A stretch of DNA of 64,000 bases, from the NCBI GenBank assembly GCA_964441755.1, contig CAYTVG010000008.1:1-64000 (forward strand). The letters run 5' to 3'. The notes under the pieces were generated by a model. The model was not told the origin of the DNA and did not search any database. It saw only the letters and a program-made list of their open reading frames with translations. The translations under genes and the position numbers were made by a program. Source of the stretch: JAUMBM01 sp964441755 (GTDB lineage Bacteria; Bacteroidota; Bacteroidia; Chitinophagales; Saprospiraceae). Positions 16,332-28,300 of this stretch are shown in pieces. Positions within the stretch are counted from its first letter, which is position 1; each line of letters starts with the position of its first letter.

Positions 16332-19300
16332 ATGGCTGCAGAACCGCAAGTGTTGGCGAGGGCTTTTTACCACGAGCTGCTGAAGATTGCCGGATCGGCG
16401 GACCTGGATAAGCAGGCCCGCCTTGAGGCGGTCTATCAGTTGCTGCACCTGCTTTTTCAGGAAATCACCAAAGAGGAGAAGCTGGTTTTCTCTACTCATT
16501 TTGCCCGCATTGCGTATGCGGCGCATAAGCACCGGCTCGACAAGACGCTGCTGTATTACCTGCACAATTTTCGCCGCCTTGTGCGGCGGCCGGCCGGGCA
16601 GCCGGCCAGCTTGCTGCTGGCGATGGGCTACAGGGTGCTGGCAGAATCAATCAGCCAGTTGCTGGCTGAAAAACCGCCGGCAGAGCTGCAGCCCTGGCTG
16701 CCGGCAAGCTGGCCGGCGGAGCTGCGGCCGCCCCATGTAGCTGCTTTTCACGCGCAGCTGCGCGTGCTGGCTTTATCCGATGATCCTGCATCGCAGCAAC
16801 TGCTGGCACGCAGTGACCAGCAGCCTGAGGAGGTGATTCGCATACAGTACAATCTGCCGGAGCGCAACGACTACCTGCGGCCGACGGTGGAGGCCCTGCG
16901 AAAGCTTATCGGTTTTCCGGTACTGCTGAACCTGCTGGATGTAGAGATCGATGAATCAGGCCTCTACAGACCCCGGGCAATCGTTGTTGAGCCTGATTTT
17001 CTGATTGATGTGTCGGCGGTTGCCGACTGCTACCGGGGGCATACGGTGGACCCCTGGGGCTACCTGCTCAAAAAATTTTTACCGTCGGAGCAGACGCAGG
17101 CCATTATGCTGGGCAACCTGGCGAATTTTTTTCTCGATGAGCTGATGACCAATCCGGAGGTGAGCTTTGGGGAGCTGAAAAAGCGCATTTTTCCGCTGTA
17201 TCCGCTTGCTTTTTGCCGCTTCAGCGATGGGGAGGTGATCAACCTCCTGCAACAGTCACAGCGGCATTTTGTCCACCTGCGCCAGTTGGTGGTGGCAGGA
17301 TTTGCCCAGGAGGGCATCGAACCGGCGCATTGTTATCTGGAGCCTTCCTTTTACAGTGCTACTTATGGTTTGCAGGGGCGGCTCGATTTGCTGCATCTGC
17401 CAACAGCTGCGGCGGGGCGTCGATCTATTGTGGAGCTTAAGAGTGGTAGTCCTTTTATGCCCAACATTCATGGGATCAGTTCAAACCATTTTACACAGAC
17501 GGCCTTGTACGACCTGCTCATTCGGTCGACCTTCGGCAGCGATATCCACCTGGGCAGCTACATTTTGTACAGCAAACTGGACGAAAGGCCGCTGCGCTTT
17601 GCGCCGGCGAGCAAAATACAGCAATACGAAGCGCTGCAGGTGCGCAACCAGCTTTTTGCCATAGAGCGCATAGTGTCTGCGCTGGGACAAGGAGAGGCTG
17701 ATCTGCTAGGGCAGGCAGAGCGGCTGTTTGGAAGGCTGTGTACAGCCAATTATCCGGATGTTAGCGGTTTTGCACGCACTCACCTACTGCTGTTTGAGCA
17801 GGTGTGGCAGCAGCTTTCAGCACTTGAGAAGCGCTACTTCGCTGCTTTTGCAGGCATGAATGCGCGCGAAAATGCACTTGCTAAGACGGGTGTGCAGGGG
17901 CAGGATAAGATCAACGGCCTGGCGAGCCTGTGGCTCGACGAGCCTGATGATAAGGAACAGAATTTCAACTGGATGAAGGGGCTGCAGGTACTCGAAAATC
18001 ATGCCGGCAGCGAGGAGCCGATTATTGTTTTTCGCCGTACAGAACGCACCAATCCGCTGGCCAATTTTCGGCTTGGCGATATTGCGCTCTTGTATCCTGA
18101 GCGGGGCGATGGGTCAGGGGCGCTCACCAACCAGATATTCAAATGCAATATTGTTGTGCTCGAAGAGGATAGGGTGGCCGTAAAGCTAAGGGCGCGGCAG
18201 TTCAACGATCGCCTCTTCAGGGAGTATACGCACTGGGTAATAGAGCACGATACCAGCGATTTGTCATTTACCCACAACTATCGCGGCTTGTTTGCCTTTG
18301 CGCAGGCGCCGGCCGCTGTACGGCAGCGGCTGCTGGGGCTCCGCCCGCCGCTCGAGGCGCCTGCCTACAGCGGTAGCTGGCCCTCAACACTGACGGAAGA
18401 GCAGACTACGCTGCTCAACCGCATGGTGACGGCAGAAGAGTACTTTTTGCTTTGGGGACCACCGGGTACGGGCAAAACAAGTCTCATCCTGCACCACCTG
18501 GTGCGTCATCTGCTGGAACATTCAACCGAAAACCTGCTGCTGCTGGCATACACCAATCGGGCAGTCGACGAAATTTGTGAGACCATTGAGCACATTGGCA
18601 GCGAAGTGGCGCTCGGCTATGTCCGCATAGGCTCAGGCGAGGGAACAGATATGCGCTTTCGCGCCAAATTGCTGCAAAACCAAACAGCGGGCCTCGGCAG
18701 CAGAAAAGCCTTGCTGGAGCTGTTGGCAAAAACCCGGGTGGTTGTGGGTACTGTTGCCAGCCTGATGGGCAAACAGGATTTGTTTGAGGTGAAACAATTT
18801 GATCGCCTGATTATCGATGAAGCATCGCAGATTCTGGAACCCGGACTTATCGGGCTGCTGGCGCGTTTCCCTCGCTGTGTACTCATCGGGGATCATCGGC
18901 AGTTGCCTGCAGTTGTGACACAATCGAATGATTCGTCGATAGTTAAAGATGCTTCTCTGCAAAAACACGGATTCCTCAATCTTCGGGACTCGCTCTTCGA
19001 GCGGCTGTACAGGCAGTGCCAGCAGCATGGCTGGCATTGGGCCTACGCACAACTGAGCAGGCAGGGAAGGATGCATGCCGACATCATGCAGTTTCCTGCA
19101 GCCGCCTTTTACGATGGCCGGCTCGACATACTGCACAACAACCTCCGGCAGCAGCAACCGCTCCACTGGCAGCTTCCGGCCGACGCTTCGCAGTACGATC
19201 GATGGATGGCGCAACACAGGCTGCTGTTTATTCCTGCTGCTGTCGACGAGCTTAGCCCTACACTCAAAACCAACCGCTTCGAGGCCGAAATCATTGCTGA

Positions 19301-19727
19301 ACTGGTGGCCAGCTACCTGCGACTGATGCGTACCAACCAGCGGACGCCAGACGCGGGCAGCATAGGAATTATCACGCCCTACCGGGCACAGATAGCGCTC
19401 ATCCGCCATGTACTGCAGGAGAAAGGTATCTCTGGCTTCCCGCTGACAATCGATACGGTCGAACGCTACCAGGGGGGAGCCAGAGAGGTCATTCTTGTAT
19501 CGCTTTGTACCAATGCTGCCCGACAACTCACGACCTTGTCGTCTCTGTCTGAAGAGGGTGTCGACCGAAAACTCAACGTGGCCATGACGCGCGCGCGCGA
19601 GCAATTGCTGATCATTGGCAACCCGGAGTTGCTGGCCAGAAGTCCTGTCTACCAACAACTGTTGGCCTACTGCCAACAGCACGGAGCCTGGGCAACAACC
19701 GCCGAACCGGAAGAGCTGCCTTTGTAA
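16332..19727 (+). CDS. Dna2-like superfamily I helicase with N-terminal PD-(D/E)XK nuclease domain
   Basis: A 1131-residue protein. The middle of the N-terminal half has QGRLDLL followed by VELKSG (about 367-372), a D...ExK nuclease core like that of Cas4/Dna2/RecB. The C-terminal half is a UPF1/Dna2-type helicase: Walker A WGPPGTGKTS (about 707-717), LLAYTNRAVDEI (motif Ia), IIDEASQILEP (motif II, about 827), LIGDHRQLPAV (motif III), TPYRAQI, VERYQGGAREVI (motif V) and MTRAREQL (motif VI, about 1083). The arrangement suggests DNA end or flap processing in repair or replication. I do not see a certain four-cysteine iron-sulfur frame around the nuclease. It stands alone between hairpin-bounded genes. 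Confidence 0.87.
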   Translation: MAAEPQVLARAFYHELLKIAGSADLDKQARLEAVYQLLHLLFQEITKEEKLVFSTHFARIAYAAHKHRLDKTLLYYLHNFRRLVRRPAGQPASLLLAMGYRVLAESISQLLAEKPPAELQPWLPASWPAELRPPHVAAFHAQLRVLALSDDPASQQLLARSDQQPEEVIRIQYNLPERNDYLRPTVEALRKLIGFPVLLNLLDVEIDESGLYRPRAIVVEPDFLIDVSAVADCYRGHTVDPWGYLLKKFLPSEQTQAIMLGNLANFFLDELMTNPEVSFGELKKRIFPLYPLAFCRFSDGEVINLLQQSQRHFVHLRQLVVAGFAQEGIEPAHCYLEPSFYSATYGLQGRLDLLHLPTAAAGRRSIVELKSGSPFMPNIHGISSNHFTQTALYDLLIRSTFGSDIHLGSYILYSKLDERPLRFAPASKIQQYEALQVRNQLFAIERIVSALGQGEADLLGQAERLFGRLCTANYPDVSGFARTHLLLFEQVWQQLSALEKRYFAAFAGMNARENALAKTGVQGQDKINGLASLWLDEPDDKEQNFNWMKGLQVLENHAGSEEPIIVFRRTERTNPLANFRLGDIALLYPERGDGSGALTNQIFKCNIVVLEEDRVAVKLRARQFNDRLFREYTHWVIEHDTSDLSFTHNYRGLFAFAQAPAAVRQRLLGLRPPLEAPAYSGSWPSTLTEEQTTLLNRMVTAEEYFLLWGPPGTGKTSLILHHLVRHLLEHSTENLLLLAYTNRAVDEICETIEHIGSEVALGYVRIGSGEGTDMRFRAKLLQNQTAGLGSRKALLELLAKTRVVVGTVASLMGKQDLFEVKQFDRLIIDEASQILEPGLIGLLARFPRCVLIGDHRQLPAVVTQSNDSSIVKDASLQKHGFLNLRDSLFERLYRQCQQHGWHWAYAQLSRQGRMHADIMQFPAAAFYDGRLDILHNNLRQQQPLHWQLPADASQYDRWMAQHRLLFIPAAVDELSPTLKTNRFEAEIIAELVASYLRLMRTNQRTPDAGSIGIITPYRAQIALIRHVLQEKGISGFPLTIDTVERYQGGAREVILVSLCTNAARQLTTLSSLSEEGVDRKLNVAMTRAREQLLIIGNPELLARSPVYQQLLAYCQQHGAWATTAEPEELPL

Positions 19728-19970
19728 AGAAGTTGACGAACCGAAGCAGTCGCGAAAAATCCGGCTGGCACTTGGTTTTTTTTGCTTTTAGTCGGTGCTC
19801 TTGTTTGCAAATAAAAAAAAATCAATAACTTACCAACGGTTTGCGCAACAAGGCATTATTGCTCGTGAGGAATGTATTTGTGGTCGGGCGACAGTAGTGT
19901 TCCTGCTCTGGTGTATTTCCTGAAAGCCGTTTGTAACAGATGTATTGTTTATCTTCAGTAAGTGGTGTTT

Positions 19971-20687
19971 ATGGCTTATACGTATGATCATCCGCGACCC
20001 TCAGTTACAGTCGATTGTATTCTTTTTGGCTTCGATGCAGTAAGCCCTCTGAAGGTATTGCTGGTCAGGCGTCAACAGCAGCCTTTTGCAGACAGTTGGG
20101 CGCTTCCCGGCGGGTTTGTAGACATGGAAGAGGGGCTCGATGCAGCTGCGGTGCGGGAGTTGTATGAAGAGACAGGCATAAGGGGGGTAGCCATGGAACA
20201 GCTGTACACCTTTGGCCAGCCCGGCAGGGACCCCAGGGGCAGGGTCATAAGTGTCGGATACTACTCTCTGATCAACGAGCACAAATATGTGTTACAAGCG
20301 GGAGATGATGTTGTCGATGCCGGCTGGTTTGGGCTGGAGGGGCTGCCGGATCTTGCCTTCGATCATGTACATATCATACAGCTCGCCCTGCATCGCCTGC
20401 GTGCCAAGGTGCGCTACCAGCCTATTGGGATAGACTTGTTGCCGGAAAAATTTACACTCACACAGCTGCAGTCGCTATACGAAAAGATATTAGGCGCAGA
20501 TGCCGTTAGCCGCCGCAATTTCCAGTCGCGCATTCTGAAAATGGGGATACTCAAGGACGCAGGGAAGCAAAAGGGGGTCTCTCACAGGCCTGCCAAGCTG
20601 TATGCTTTTGATAAAAAAAGATACGAAAAGTGTATCAGGGAACGCGATGGTGATTTGTTTGGGCGCCACATAGGGGTCGAGAAATAG
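19971..20687 (+). CDS. Nudix hydrolase with C-terminal winged helix (NrtR-like)
   Basis: The ATG at 19971 gives 238 residues beginning MAYTYDHPRPSVTVDC; an in-frame GTG lies 9 nt upstream. The Nudix box is complete: GGFVDMEEGLDAAAVRELYEE, TGI, matching GX5EX7REUXEEXGU. After about residue 145 a winged-helix region follows (LPEKFTLTQLQSLYEKIL, SRRNFQSRILKMGIL, RPAKLYAFD), the layout of NrtR-type regulators of NAD metabolism and related ADP-ribose pyrophosphatases. Whether it is an enzyme, a sensor-repressor or both cannot be told; no NAD biosynthesis gene is adjacent. A 19-bp perfect hairpin starts at the stop codon. Confidence 0.9.
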   Translation: MAYTYDHPRPSVTVDCILFGFDAVSPLKVLLVRRQQQPFADSWALPGGFVDMEEGLDAAAVRELYEETGIRGVAMEQLYTFGQPGRDPRGRVISVGYYSLINEHKYVLQAGDDVVDAGWFGLEGLPDLAFDHVHIIQLALHRLRAKVRYQPIGIDLLPEKFTLTQLQSLYEKILGADAVSRRNFQSRILKMGILKDAGKQKGVSHRPAKLYAFDKKRYEKCIRERDGDLFGRHIGVEK

Positions 20688-20728
20688 GGTCATTTATTTT
20701 GCCGATAAAATCGGCAAAATAAATGACC
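20688..20728 (+). terminator. Perfect 19-bp hairpin directly after the Nudix gene
   Basis: Arms 20688-20706 and 20710-20728 pair perfectly around AAA, starting at the base after the stop codon. Confidence 0.8.
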
Positions 20729-21139
20729 GAACTAGTATTGGACATGGTGGTTTTTTTCAAAAAAATAAAATGGTGGGCAGGAATTCAAAATATCCTTTGG
20801 CGGATAGTCGCCAAAGTTTCCGGCTGCAATCCGTCACTAGCAAAAGTCTCCTTCCGGATTGATTAGAATTATCAGATCAATATGCCATTTCATGCGGCTA
20901 AACTGCTATCTTGCAAGCTGAAATTGAGCGTTGCGATATGACCGGCTTCGGCCCTGAGATAAATATCTGTATCAAACACTCTTCAGCAGCCATGATCGCT
21001 CAAGCGTGTTTTTAAGACGGGTTCTTTCGAGTTTCGCATCTCTCTATTCAATGCTTGGAGTGAGGCAGTAAGCAGCAACATCAGCAGGCCGGCTAATACG
21101 CCCATTCCGCAAATGAAATTCCGGTTAGGATAAATACCC
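20729..21139. other. Intergenic region, no gene seen
   Basis: It holds a small hairpin (CTTTGGCG at 20795-20802 with CGCCAAAG at 20809-20816) and otherwise no feature I can support. Confidence 0.5.
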
Positions 21140-22114
21140 ATGGCTAATTCTTTGCGTGCAATACAGGCTCCGATAGAAAAGGATTTGGAAGCATTCGAGC
21201 ATAGATTCCGCGACGCAATGCGGAGCCCCGCGCCCTTGCTTGACAGGATTACCTTCTACATTGTTCGAAGGAAGGGCAAACAGGTCAGGCCTATGTTTGT
21301 ATTTCTGGCCGCTAAAATGTGCGGAGGGGTCACAGAGCATACGTATACTGCTGCAGCCCTGGTGGAGTTGCTGCACACGGCTACACTTGTACATGACGAT
21401 GTTGTAGATGATTCTTTCGAAAGGCGTGGATTTTTCTCGGTCAATGCTCTTTGGAAAAATAAGATAGCTGTACTGGTGGGGGATTATTTGCTCAGCCGGG
21501 GAATGCTGCTGGCTTTGCGTACCAAACAGTATGGGCTGCTGGAGATCGTCTCAAATGCCATCGAGGCTATGGCAGAAGGGGAGCTATTGCAAATTGAAAA
21601 GGCACGCAGGCTGGATATTGATGAGGCTGTTTATTATGAGGTGATTCGCCAGAAGACGGCAAGCCTGATTGCTGCGGCCTGCAAAGCAGGTGCTGCTTCC
21701 TCAACAGATAATGCGGATACACTGGCCAGTATTCATTCCTTCGGCGAAAAAATTGGTATCGCATTCCAGATTCGGGACGATTTGTTTGATTTCGGTGCCT
21801 CTGATGTGGGCAAACCGCTGGGTATAGATATCAAGGAAAAGAAAATGACGCTCCCCCTCATCTACGCACTGCGAAAGGCTGATCCTACAACGCGCAAAAA
21901 TATTATTAACAGTATTCGCAAAGACAGCGAAAATCCTGCCAAGGTGCAGGAGATTATCAATTTTGTCAGGGAAAGTGGTGGCCTCGACTATGCGCGCGAG
22001 GTAATGTATACATACCGGCGTGAGGCTTTCGAATTGTTGCATACCTTCCCCGAATCACCCGCCCGTCAATCGCTGGAAGAACTGGTAAACTATGTGGTGG
22101 AGAGAGAAAAATAG
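21140..22114 (+). CDS. Polyprenyl (octaprenyl-type) diphosphate synthase
   Basis: A 324-residue trans-isoprenyl diphosphate synthase. It carries GKQVRPMFVFLAAK (substrate-binding region), the first aspartate-rich motif in LVHDDVVDDSFERRG, and the second in IAFQIRDDLFDF followed by GKPLGIDIKEKKMTLPLI. It condenses isopentenyl diphosphate onto an allylic diphosphate to make the long side chain of menaquinone, the usual quinone of Bacteroidota; chain length cannot be read reliably from sequence. The ATG at 21140 (MANSLRAIQAPIEKDLEAFE) fits the family start. No quinone gene is adjacent. Confidence 0.93.
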   Translation: MANSLRAIQAPIEKDLEAFEHRFRDAMRSPAPLLDRITFYIVRRKGKQVRPMFVFLAAKMCGGVTEHTYTAAALVELLHTATLVHDDVVDDSFERRGFFSVNALWKNKIAVLVGDYLLSRGMLLALRTKQYGLLEIVSNAIEAMAEGELLQIEKARRLDIDEAVYYEVIRQKTASLIAAACKAGAASSTDNADTLASIHSFGEKIGIAFQIRDDLFDFGASDVGKPLGIDIKEKKMTLPLIYALRKADPTTRKNIINSIRKDSENPAKVQEIINFVRESGGLDYAREVMYTYRREAFELLHTFPESPARQSLEELVNYVVEREK

Positions 22115-22123
22115 GAATATTCA

Positions 22124-22151
22124 TTGATATTGGGATAGTTTTGTACTTTAG
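22124..22151 (+). promoter_or_regulatory. Possible promoter of the first giant adhesin
   Basis: TTG (22124-22126), TAGTTTTG (22136-22143) and the overlapping TACTTTAG are candidate elements. TAGTTTTG matches TAnnTTTG but its spacing to a -33 TTG is poor; TTG-N17-TACTTTAG has better spacing but one mismatch. The leader would be about 180 nt. Confidence 0.3.
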
Positions 22152-22327
22152 CACGGCCTCTTCGGTATCTTTTACACCGGCAGCTGTGTGCACGTATTTA
22201 TAAGGTAGGTTATGTTGGCTGCCTATTTTTATTGGGTTATTGGGTTGAACAAAAAAGGATTTGATCAATTAAATAATCTCCAGCTAGGGGCAGATGGTTG
22301 AATATCAACACAGAAAGAAACCATGCT

Positions 22328-25300
22328 ATGAAAATTGAGAAGGGATGCCTGCGAGCGCTGGTGTATCCGCAGCGCCTGTCGCTCATTTTGGGAGTTATAT
22401 TGGCCTCAGGTATGTTGTTGTTTTCCAATACATTGACAGCACAATGTACCAATCCGAGCATTACGTTGCCCGATGCCTCCCAACCGGTCAATGGCAACCC
22501 TGCCAATGCTTATTGTGTAACACTTAGTTTTGATCCGACAGTCACCGGCTTTCCTACGGGTATTTCTATGTTACTGCAGCATACCTGGCAGGGAGATCTC
22601 GATATATTTATAAATGCTTGTGGTAATACGTTGGTCGTCATGCAACGGCCGGGCGCCATTGGCAATTGCGCCGGGGGCTGTCCTTGTGGTAGTTCAGCAG
22701 ATATCGGCAGCGTCGGGTCACCGGCGCTGGTGAGCTTTTCAGATGGTGGTGGCCCGGATCCGGAGGCTGGGATTGCAATAGGCGGGGGAAATTATGGTGT
22801 AACTACTGATGATGCCTGTGATGTGGGAACACCCGGTATCACTTCCTTTGCCAGCCTGTGGGCCGGCTGCCCTGCAGGGGTAATCACCACGCAGATTTGT
22901 ATTGGTGATCATGCTTTCAGCGACTCGGGGGTTGCTCAGAATATTTCTCTCACTTTCCCCAACGCAATCGTGTGTGGCTGTACAGACCCGGAAGCCAGTA
23001 ACTACAATCCCAATGCCAATGTGGATGATGGTAGCTGTATAGCTTGTGTGCTGACCGCCAACGCCAACGCTTCGCCAGCCAGCTGCGGTCAGAACAATGG
23101 CAGTATTTCTGTGCAGCCTTCCGGCCCCGGATATACCTATACATGGAGTAGTCCTTCTGTCACAGGGTCCAATCCGACAGGCCTGGCACCAGGTACTTAC
23201 ACAGTCACAGTCACCCAGATTTCAACCGGCTGTGATGATGTGGTGACTGTGACTGTGGGTGAGCCACCACCACTGGATGTAAATAGTACACAGGTACAAC
23301 CCAGCTGCGGACTCAATAATGGCAGTATCCAGCTGTCGGTCAGCGGCAGTGGCTATACCTACAACTGGAATCCTGCCACTGTCAGTGGCAGCAATCCGAC
23401 AGGCCTGGCAGCAGGGACATATACAGTAACCGTTACGGCTACTGCAACGGGTTGCTCCGATGTGGTGTCGGTAACCTTATCCCCCAGCAGTCCGCTGCAG
23501 GTGAATAGCGATGTGACACATACCACCTGCGGACTTAACAATGGTGCTATCAGCCTGAGTCCGACCGGTCCTGACTATACCTACACCTGGAGTCCCGCCG
23601 GCTACACGGGTAGTCAGCTGTCAAACCTGCCGGCTGCTACCTACAGCCTGACTGTTACCCAGCTTTCTTCGGGCTGCAGCACGGCTGTCAATATTGTTGT
23701 CAATGGCAGCGGTGTTTTTACGGCAGAGGCAGCTGTCACACAACCGAGTTGCGGACTGAACAACGGAGCCATTGCCATCACGCCTGCCGACGCATCGGCT
23801 TATACCTACACCTGGGGCAATCCGGCACTCAGCGGTACCAATCCGACAAATTTGGCGCCTGGCTTATACACGCTGACAGTGACAAATACAGCCGGGGGAT
23901 GCAGCGATACGCTTCAGATCAATTTGTCTGGCAGTACCCCGCTGTCTGTCAATGCACAAGCGTTTCCGGGGGTCATTTGCCCGGGAGAGACAACCCAACT
24001 TACCGCTTCGGGGGGGAGTTCTTATGTGTGGAATAACGGGCAGACGGGCGAAAGTATTTCTGTGTCATTGGGGAGTACTTCCACCTTCTCAGTGACGGCT
24101 ACGGATGGTGTTTGCGCAGGAACAGCCAGTGTGACGGTCACAGTCACCCAGCTAAACCCAACGATTACAGCCAGCCCCACACAAGTTTGTGAAGGAGGTA
24201 CGTCCGTACTTACCGCTTCCGGGGGTAGCAGTTATGTATGGAGTACAGGGCAATCCGGGTCCTCCATCAGCGTAAGTCCAACCGAAACAAGTGTCTATAC
24301 GGTCACAGCAACACTGCTGGGTTGCAGCGCGGAGGCTTCTATAGAGGTAGCTGTCGTCAATATCAATGCTTCGATTTCTCCGTCCAATCCGGTCGCTTGT
24401 GCAGGTAGTAGTCTTCAGTTGACAGCCACCGGAGGTAACAGCTATCTGTGGAGTACAGGTCAGACAACAGATGTGATTAGTGTGAGTCCTTCTGCTACAA
24501 CTACTTACTCCGTTACGGTCTCTGCTGCGGGTTGCTCGGAGACCGTGAGTACTACGGTCGAGTTTGTAAGTGTTACACCGGGTGTAAGTGCCTCTCCATC
24601 GATTATTTGTGAGGGTGAATCATCGACACTGACGGCTTCAGGCGGAGATTCTTATAGCTGGAGCAATGGACAAACAGGCGAAAGTATTCAGGTTATGCCA
24701 GCCCAGACAACTACCTATACTGTTACGGTTACAGATAATGGCTGTACGGCAACAGCCAGTGTAACCGTGGTGGTCAATGATCCCATGGCGGCGATCAGTA
24801 GCAATACTGCTCAGTTGTGCGCAGGACAGACGGCTGTACTTACAGGTACAGGGGGAGGTGCCTATTCGTGGAGTACCGGTCAGACGAGCTCGGTGATTAG
24901 TGTGACGCCTACAGAGACAACCACCTACGTATTGACGGTGACGGTGGCAGGCTGCCAGGCGACAGCGGAGATCGAGCTGCCGGTAGTACAGGTGGAGGCA
25001 GCTGTAACGGCTTCCGCCAATCCTGTATGTATCGGTGATGCGGTAAGCCTGTCGGCCAGTGGGGGTACTGCCTACCAGTGGAGCACCGGGCAGTCCGGTA
25101 GTGATATCACGGTGAGCCCTCTGCTGCCAACCGTTTATTCTGTGACAGTTACTTTGGAAGGATGTACAGATGAAGAACAATTTTTTGTCGATGTCATCAG
25201 CATAATGCCGTCAATTACAGCCGATCCGCCACAGCTGTGCCTGGGAGCATCAACCGTACTCACCGCCTCAGGGGGGGCTGTATATGAATGGAGTACTGGC

Positions 25301-28300
25301 GAGATAGGGTCCAGTATCATTGTGTCACCGGAAGAAATAACCTCCTATTTCGTCACAGTCACAGACAGCGGCTGCAGTGAATCTGCAGCCATTGTGGTAG
25401 ATGTTATTGAGTCCAATGCGGATTTGAATGCAAGTATGACAGCGATTTGTCTGGGAGGAGAGACAATACTTACTGCTTCCGGAGGGGATTCCTTCAGCTG
25501 GAGTACGGGTGAGACGACCTCCTCCATAACAGTATCTCCGCTGTTGACGACAGACTATGCTGTCACGGTTGAAAATGCAGGTTGCCAGGATGTGGCTTCT
25601 GTGACCATTACGGTCAATGAGGTAGTGGCTACCATTGAATCGAGTGACCAATACGTCTGTGCGGGTGAATCTGTGCTGCTTTGGGGATCCGGAGGTAGCT
25701 TCTTTGAGTGGAGCACCGGAGAAACGTCATCATTTATCAGTGTTACACCTGTCGAGACAACTACCTACGAACTTAGTGTGACGGAAGCGGGCTGTGAGGG
25801 TACGGCCTCCGTGACAATTGTACTGGAAGAAATTTTGGCAGATGCTGTGGCGATCCCGGAGGTCATCTGTCCCGGTCTTACAGCAGTATTGTCAGCTACA
25901 GGAGGGAGCAGTTATGTCTGGAGTACCGGTCAGACAGGGGATATCATAGAGGTATCGCCACTGACTACTACCACTTATTCCGTAACTGTCACGGAAGGCA
26001 ACTGTTCAGCCGAGACAACGGTGACGGTGATAGTGGGCAACTATCTGCAGCCCGACTTGGAGGCAAGTGAACAGACGGTCTGCCCGGGAGAATCTACTGT
26101 TCTGACAGCATCAGGAGGAACTACCTACCTTTGGAGTACCGGGGAATCCGGCAATAGCATAGTGGTAAGTCCGTTGGAAACTACCCTGTACATGGTCACC
26201 GTAACCAATGAAGGCTGTACAGGCATAGGGGAAATCTGGATAGAAGTGGACGAAAACCTGCCACTGACCATTGTCGGTGGCAATAGCCCGCTTTGTGCCG
26301 GCGAATCAGCGGTGTTGACGGCTATCGGGGGTACTGACTATGTATGGAGTACGGGGGAACAGACAGCTTCTGTCGTTATTTCGCCTGTACAGTCGACCAG
26401 TTATAGCGTCACCGCAACGGAAAACGGCTGTGTGGGAGAGGCAACGGTTATTGTAGAAGTTTCACCATTGCCGATAGCCTTTGCTGCGGCTGTGCCTGCA
26501 CAGATTTGTGCCGGAAGCAGCACGCAACTAACGGCTACCGGCGGCAGCCAGTATCGGTGGAGTACAGGCCAGACGGCTGCCACTTTTGCGGTTTCACCCC
26601 AGCAGACAACGACCTACACGGTCACTGTGACGGACAATGGCTGCGAGTCGGTAGCTGCAGTCACTGTGGAGGTTATACCTTTGCCAACAGCGGGCATCAG
26701 TGGGTCAGATACACAAATATGCGCAGGAGAATCGGTCGTGCTGACTGCTTCCGGTACAGGTGTCTATCAGTGGAGTACAGGTGAATCCGGCGTTTCATCG
26801 ATTGAAGTGAGCCCCTTTGATACTACTGTTTATTGGGTGTCGGTGACCAGTCAGGGTTGTACTGCCAGCGATAGCCTGCAGCTGCTGGTTGGCAGCGCGG
26901 CTGTTCAATTGCAGTCATCGGCCAGCCAGTTGTGCCCGGGCGAAGGTGTTATTCTTACTGCTTTGGGGCAGGGTAGTGTCGTCTGGAGTACAGGAGAAAC
27001 AACCGCTACCATTGAGACACAACCACTACAGACAACGGTGTACAGCCTGACGTTGACCAACGGGCTGTGTCAGGTAACGGATTCGGTAGAAATATCTGTA
27101 ATCAATCCGTCAGTAAGTATCACAAGCTCAAGCCTTGTTATCTGTCCGGGTGTTCCTGTACAATTGACGGCTACGGGTATGGGCGAACTACTGTGGAATA
27201 CAGGGGATACGATCAGTTTGCTGGAGGTCACGCCGCTGGTCACTACAACCTATTCCGTTACTGCAACCCGGTTTGGCTGTACGGCTATGGATTCCCTGAC
27301 AATTGTGGTCAGCAATTCACTGCTTCCGGTGATTACCGCATCTGCCGATACGCTTTGTCGGGGGGAGGCAGTGACACTGGAGGCAACAGGGGGATCGACC
27401 TACCTGTGGAGTAATGGTGCCACTACAGCCAGTGTTACAGTGAGTCCGGCAGAGAGTGCAATCTATTCGGTGAGCGTGAGCAGCGGTGGTTGTCAGGGGG
27501 CAGCTTCCTATCCACTGACGGTGCTTCCGCTGCCTCAGCCAACAATCACCTATCTGTCAGGCCCATTGTGTGCGGGTGATTCGCTGAGCTTGTATGCAGC
27601 CGGTGGCAGCCAATATCGATGGAGTACGGGTGCTGACAGCGATACGATCGCTGTGCTGCTCACCGCAGATGCTTCTTTTTCGGTGACAGTGACCACAACG
27701 CAAGGGTGTACGGCTGCAACGGATATCCAACTGCCTGTACAGGCGTTGCCAATACCGCTGGTTACGGCTCTGCCTGCCAATATATGTTCAGGAGAGAGCA
27801 CGACATTAACTGCTTCCGGGGGTGATTTATACCTGTGGAGTGACGGGCAGAGTACGGCTCAGATCAACCTAAGTCCAAGTCAGACGGCTACGTATAGTGT
27901 GGTTGTGAGTGCAGGAGGATGCAGTGCCTCGGACTCGGTGACGGTGGTAGTGAGGCCGCTGCCTGATATTGATGCAGAGCCGGATACGATCTGTGCAGGA
28001 GCGACAGCAGTGCTGACGGTTCAGGGGGAAGGTTTTTTCGACTGGAGTACGGGTGAGCAGGGCAGTTCCATCATGGTAAGTCCAATAGAAACTACATCCT
28101 ACGGACTCACTGTTACGGATGAGGGCTGTAGCAGGTCGGGAGAAGTAGTAGTTACCGTGTTGCCGCTTCCGCAGCCGGTTGTTACGGCATCACCGGCGGT
28201 GATTTGCCAGGGGGAGGTAAGTCTGCTCACGGCCAGTGGTGCTGAAAGCTGGCTGTGGAGTACAGGCGCAGAGACTGCCGCTGTGGAGGTACGTCCGCTG

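Noticed and set aside
18633..19682. Minus-strand open frame of 349 codons inside the helicase gene
   Set aside because: It is antisense to conserved helicase motifs and has no family features of its own.
22298..22327. TTG start for the first giant adhesin
   Set aside because: The ATG at 22328 already precedes a normal signal peptide, and the added residues are polar and unlike an export signal.
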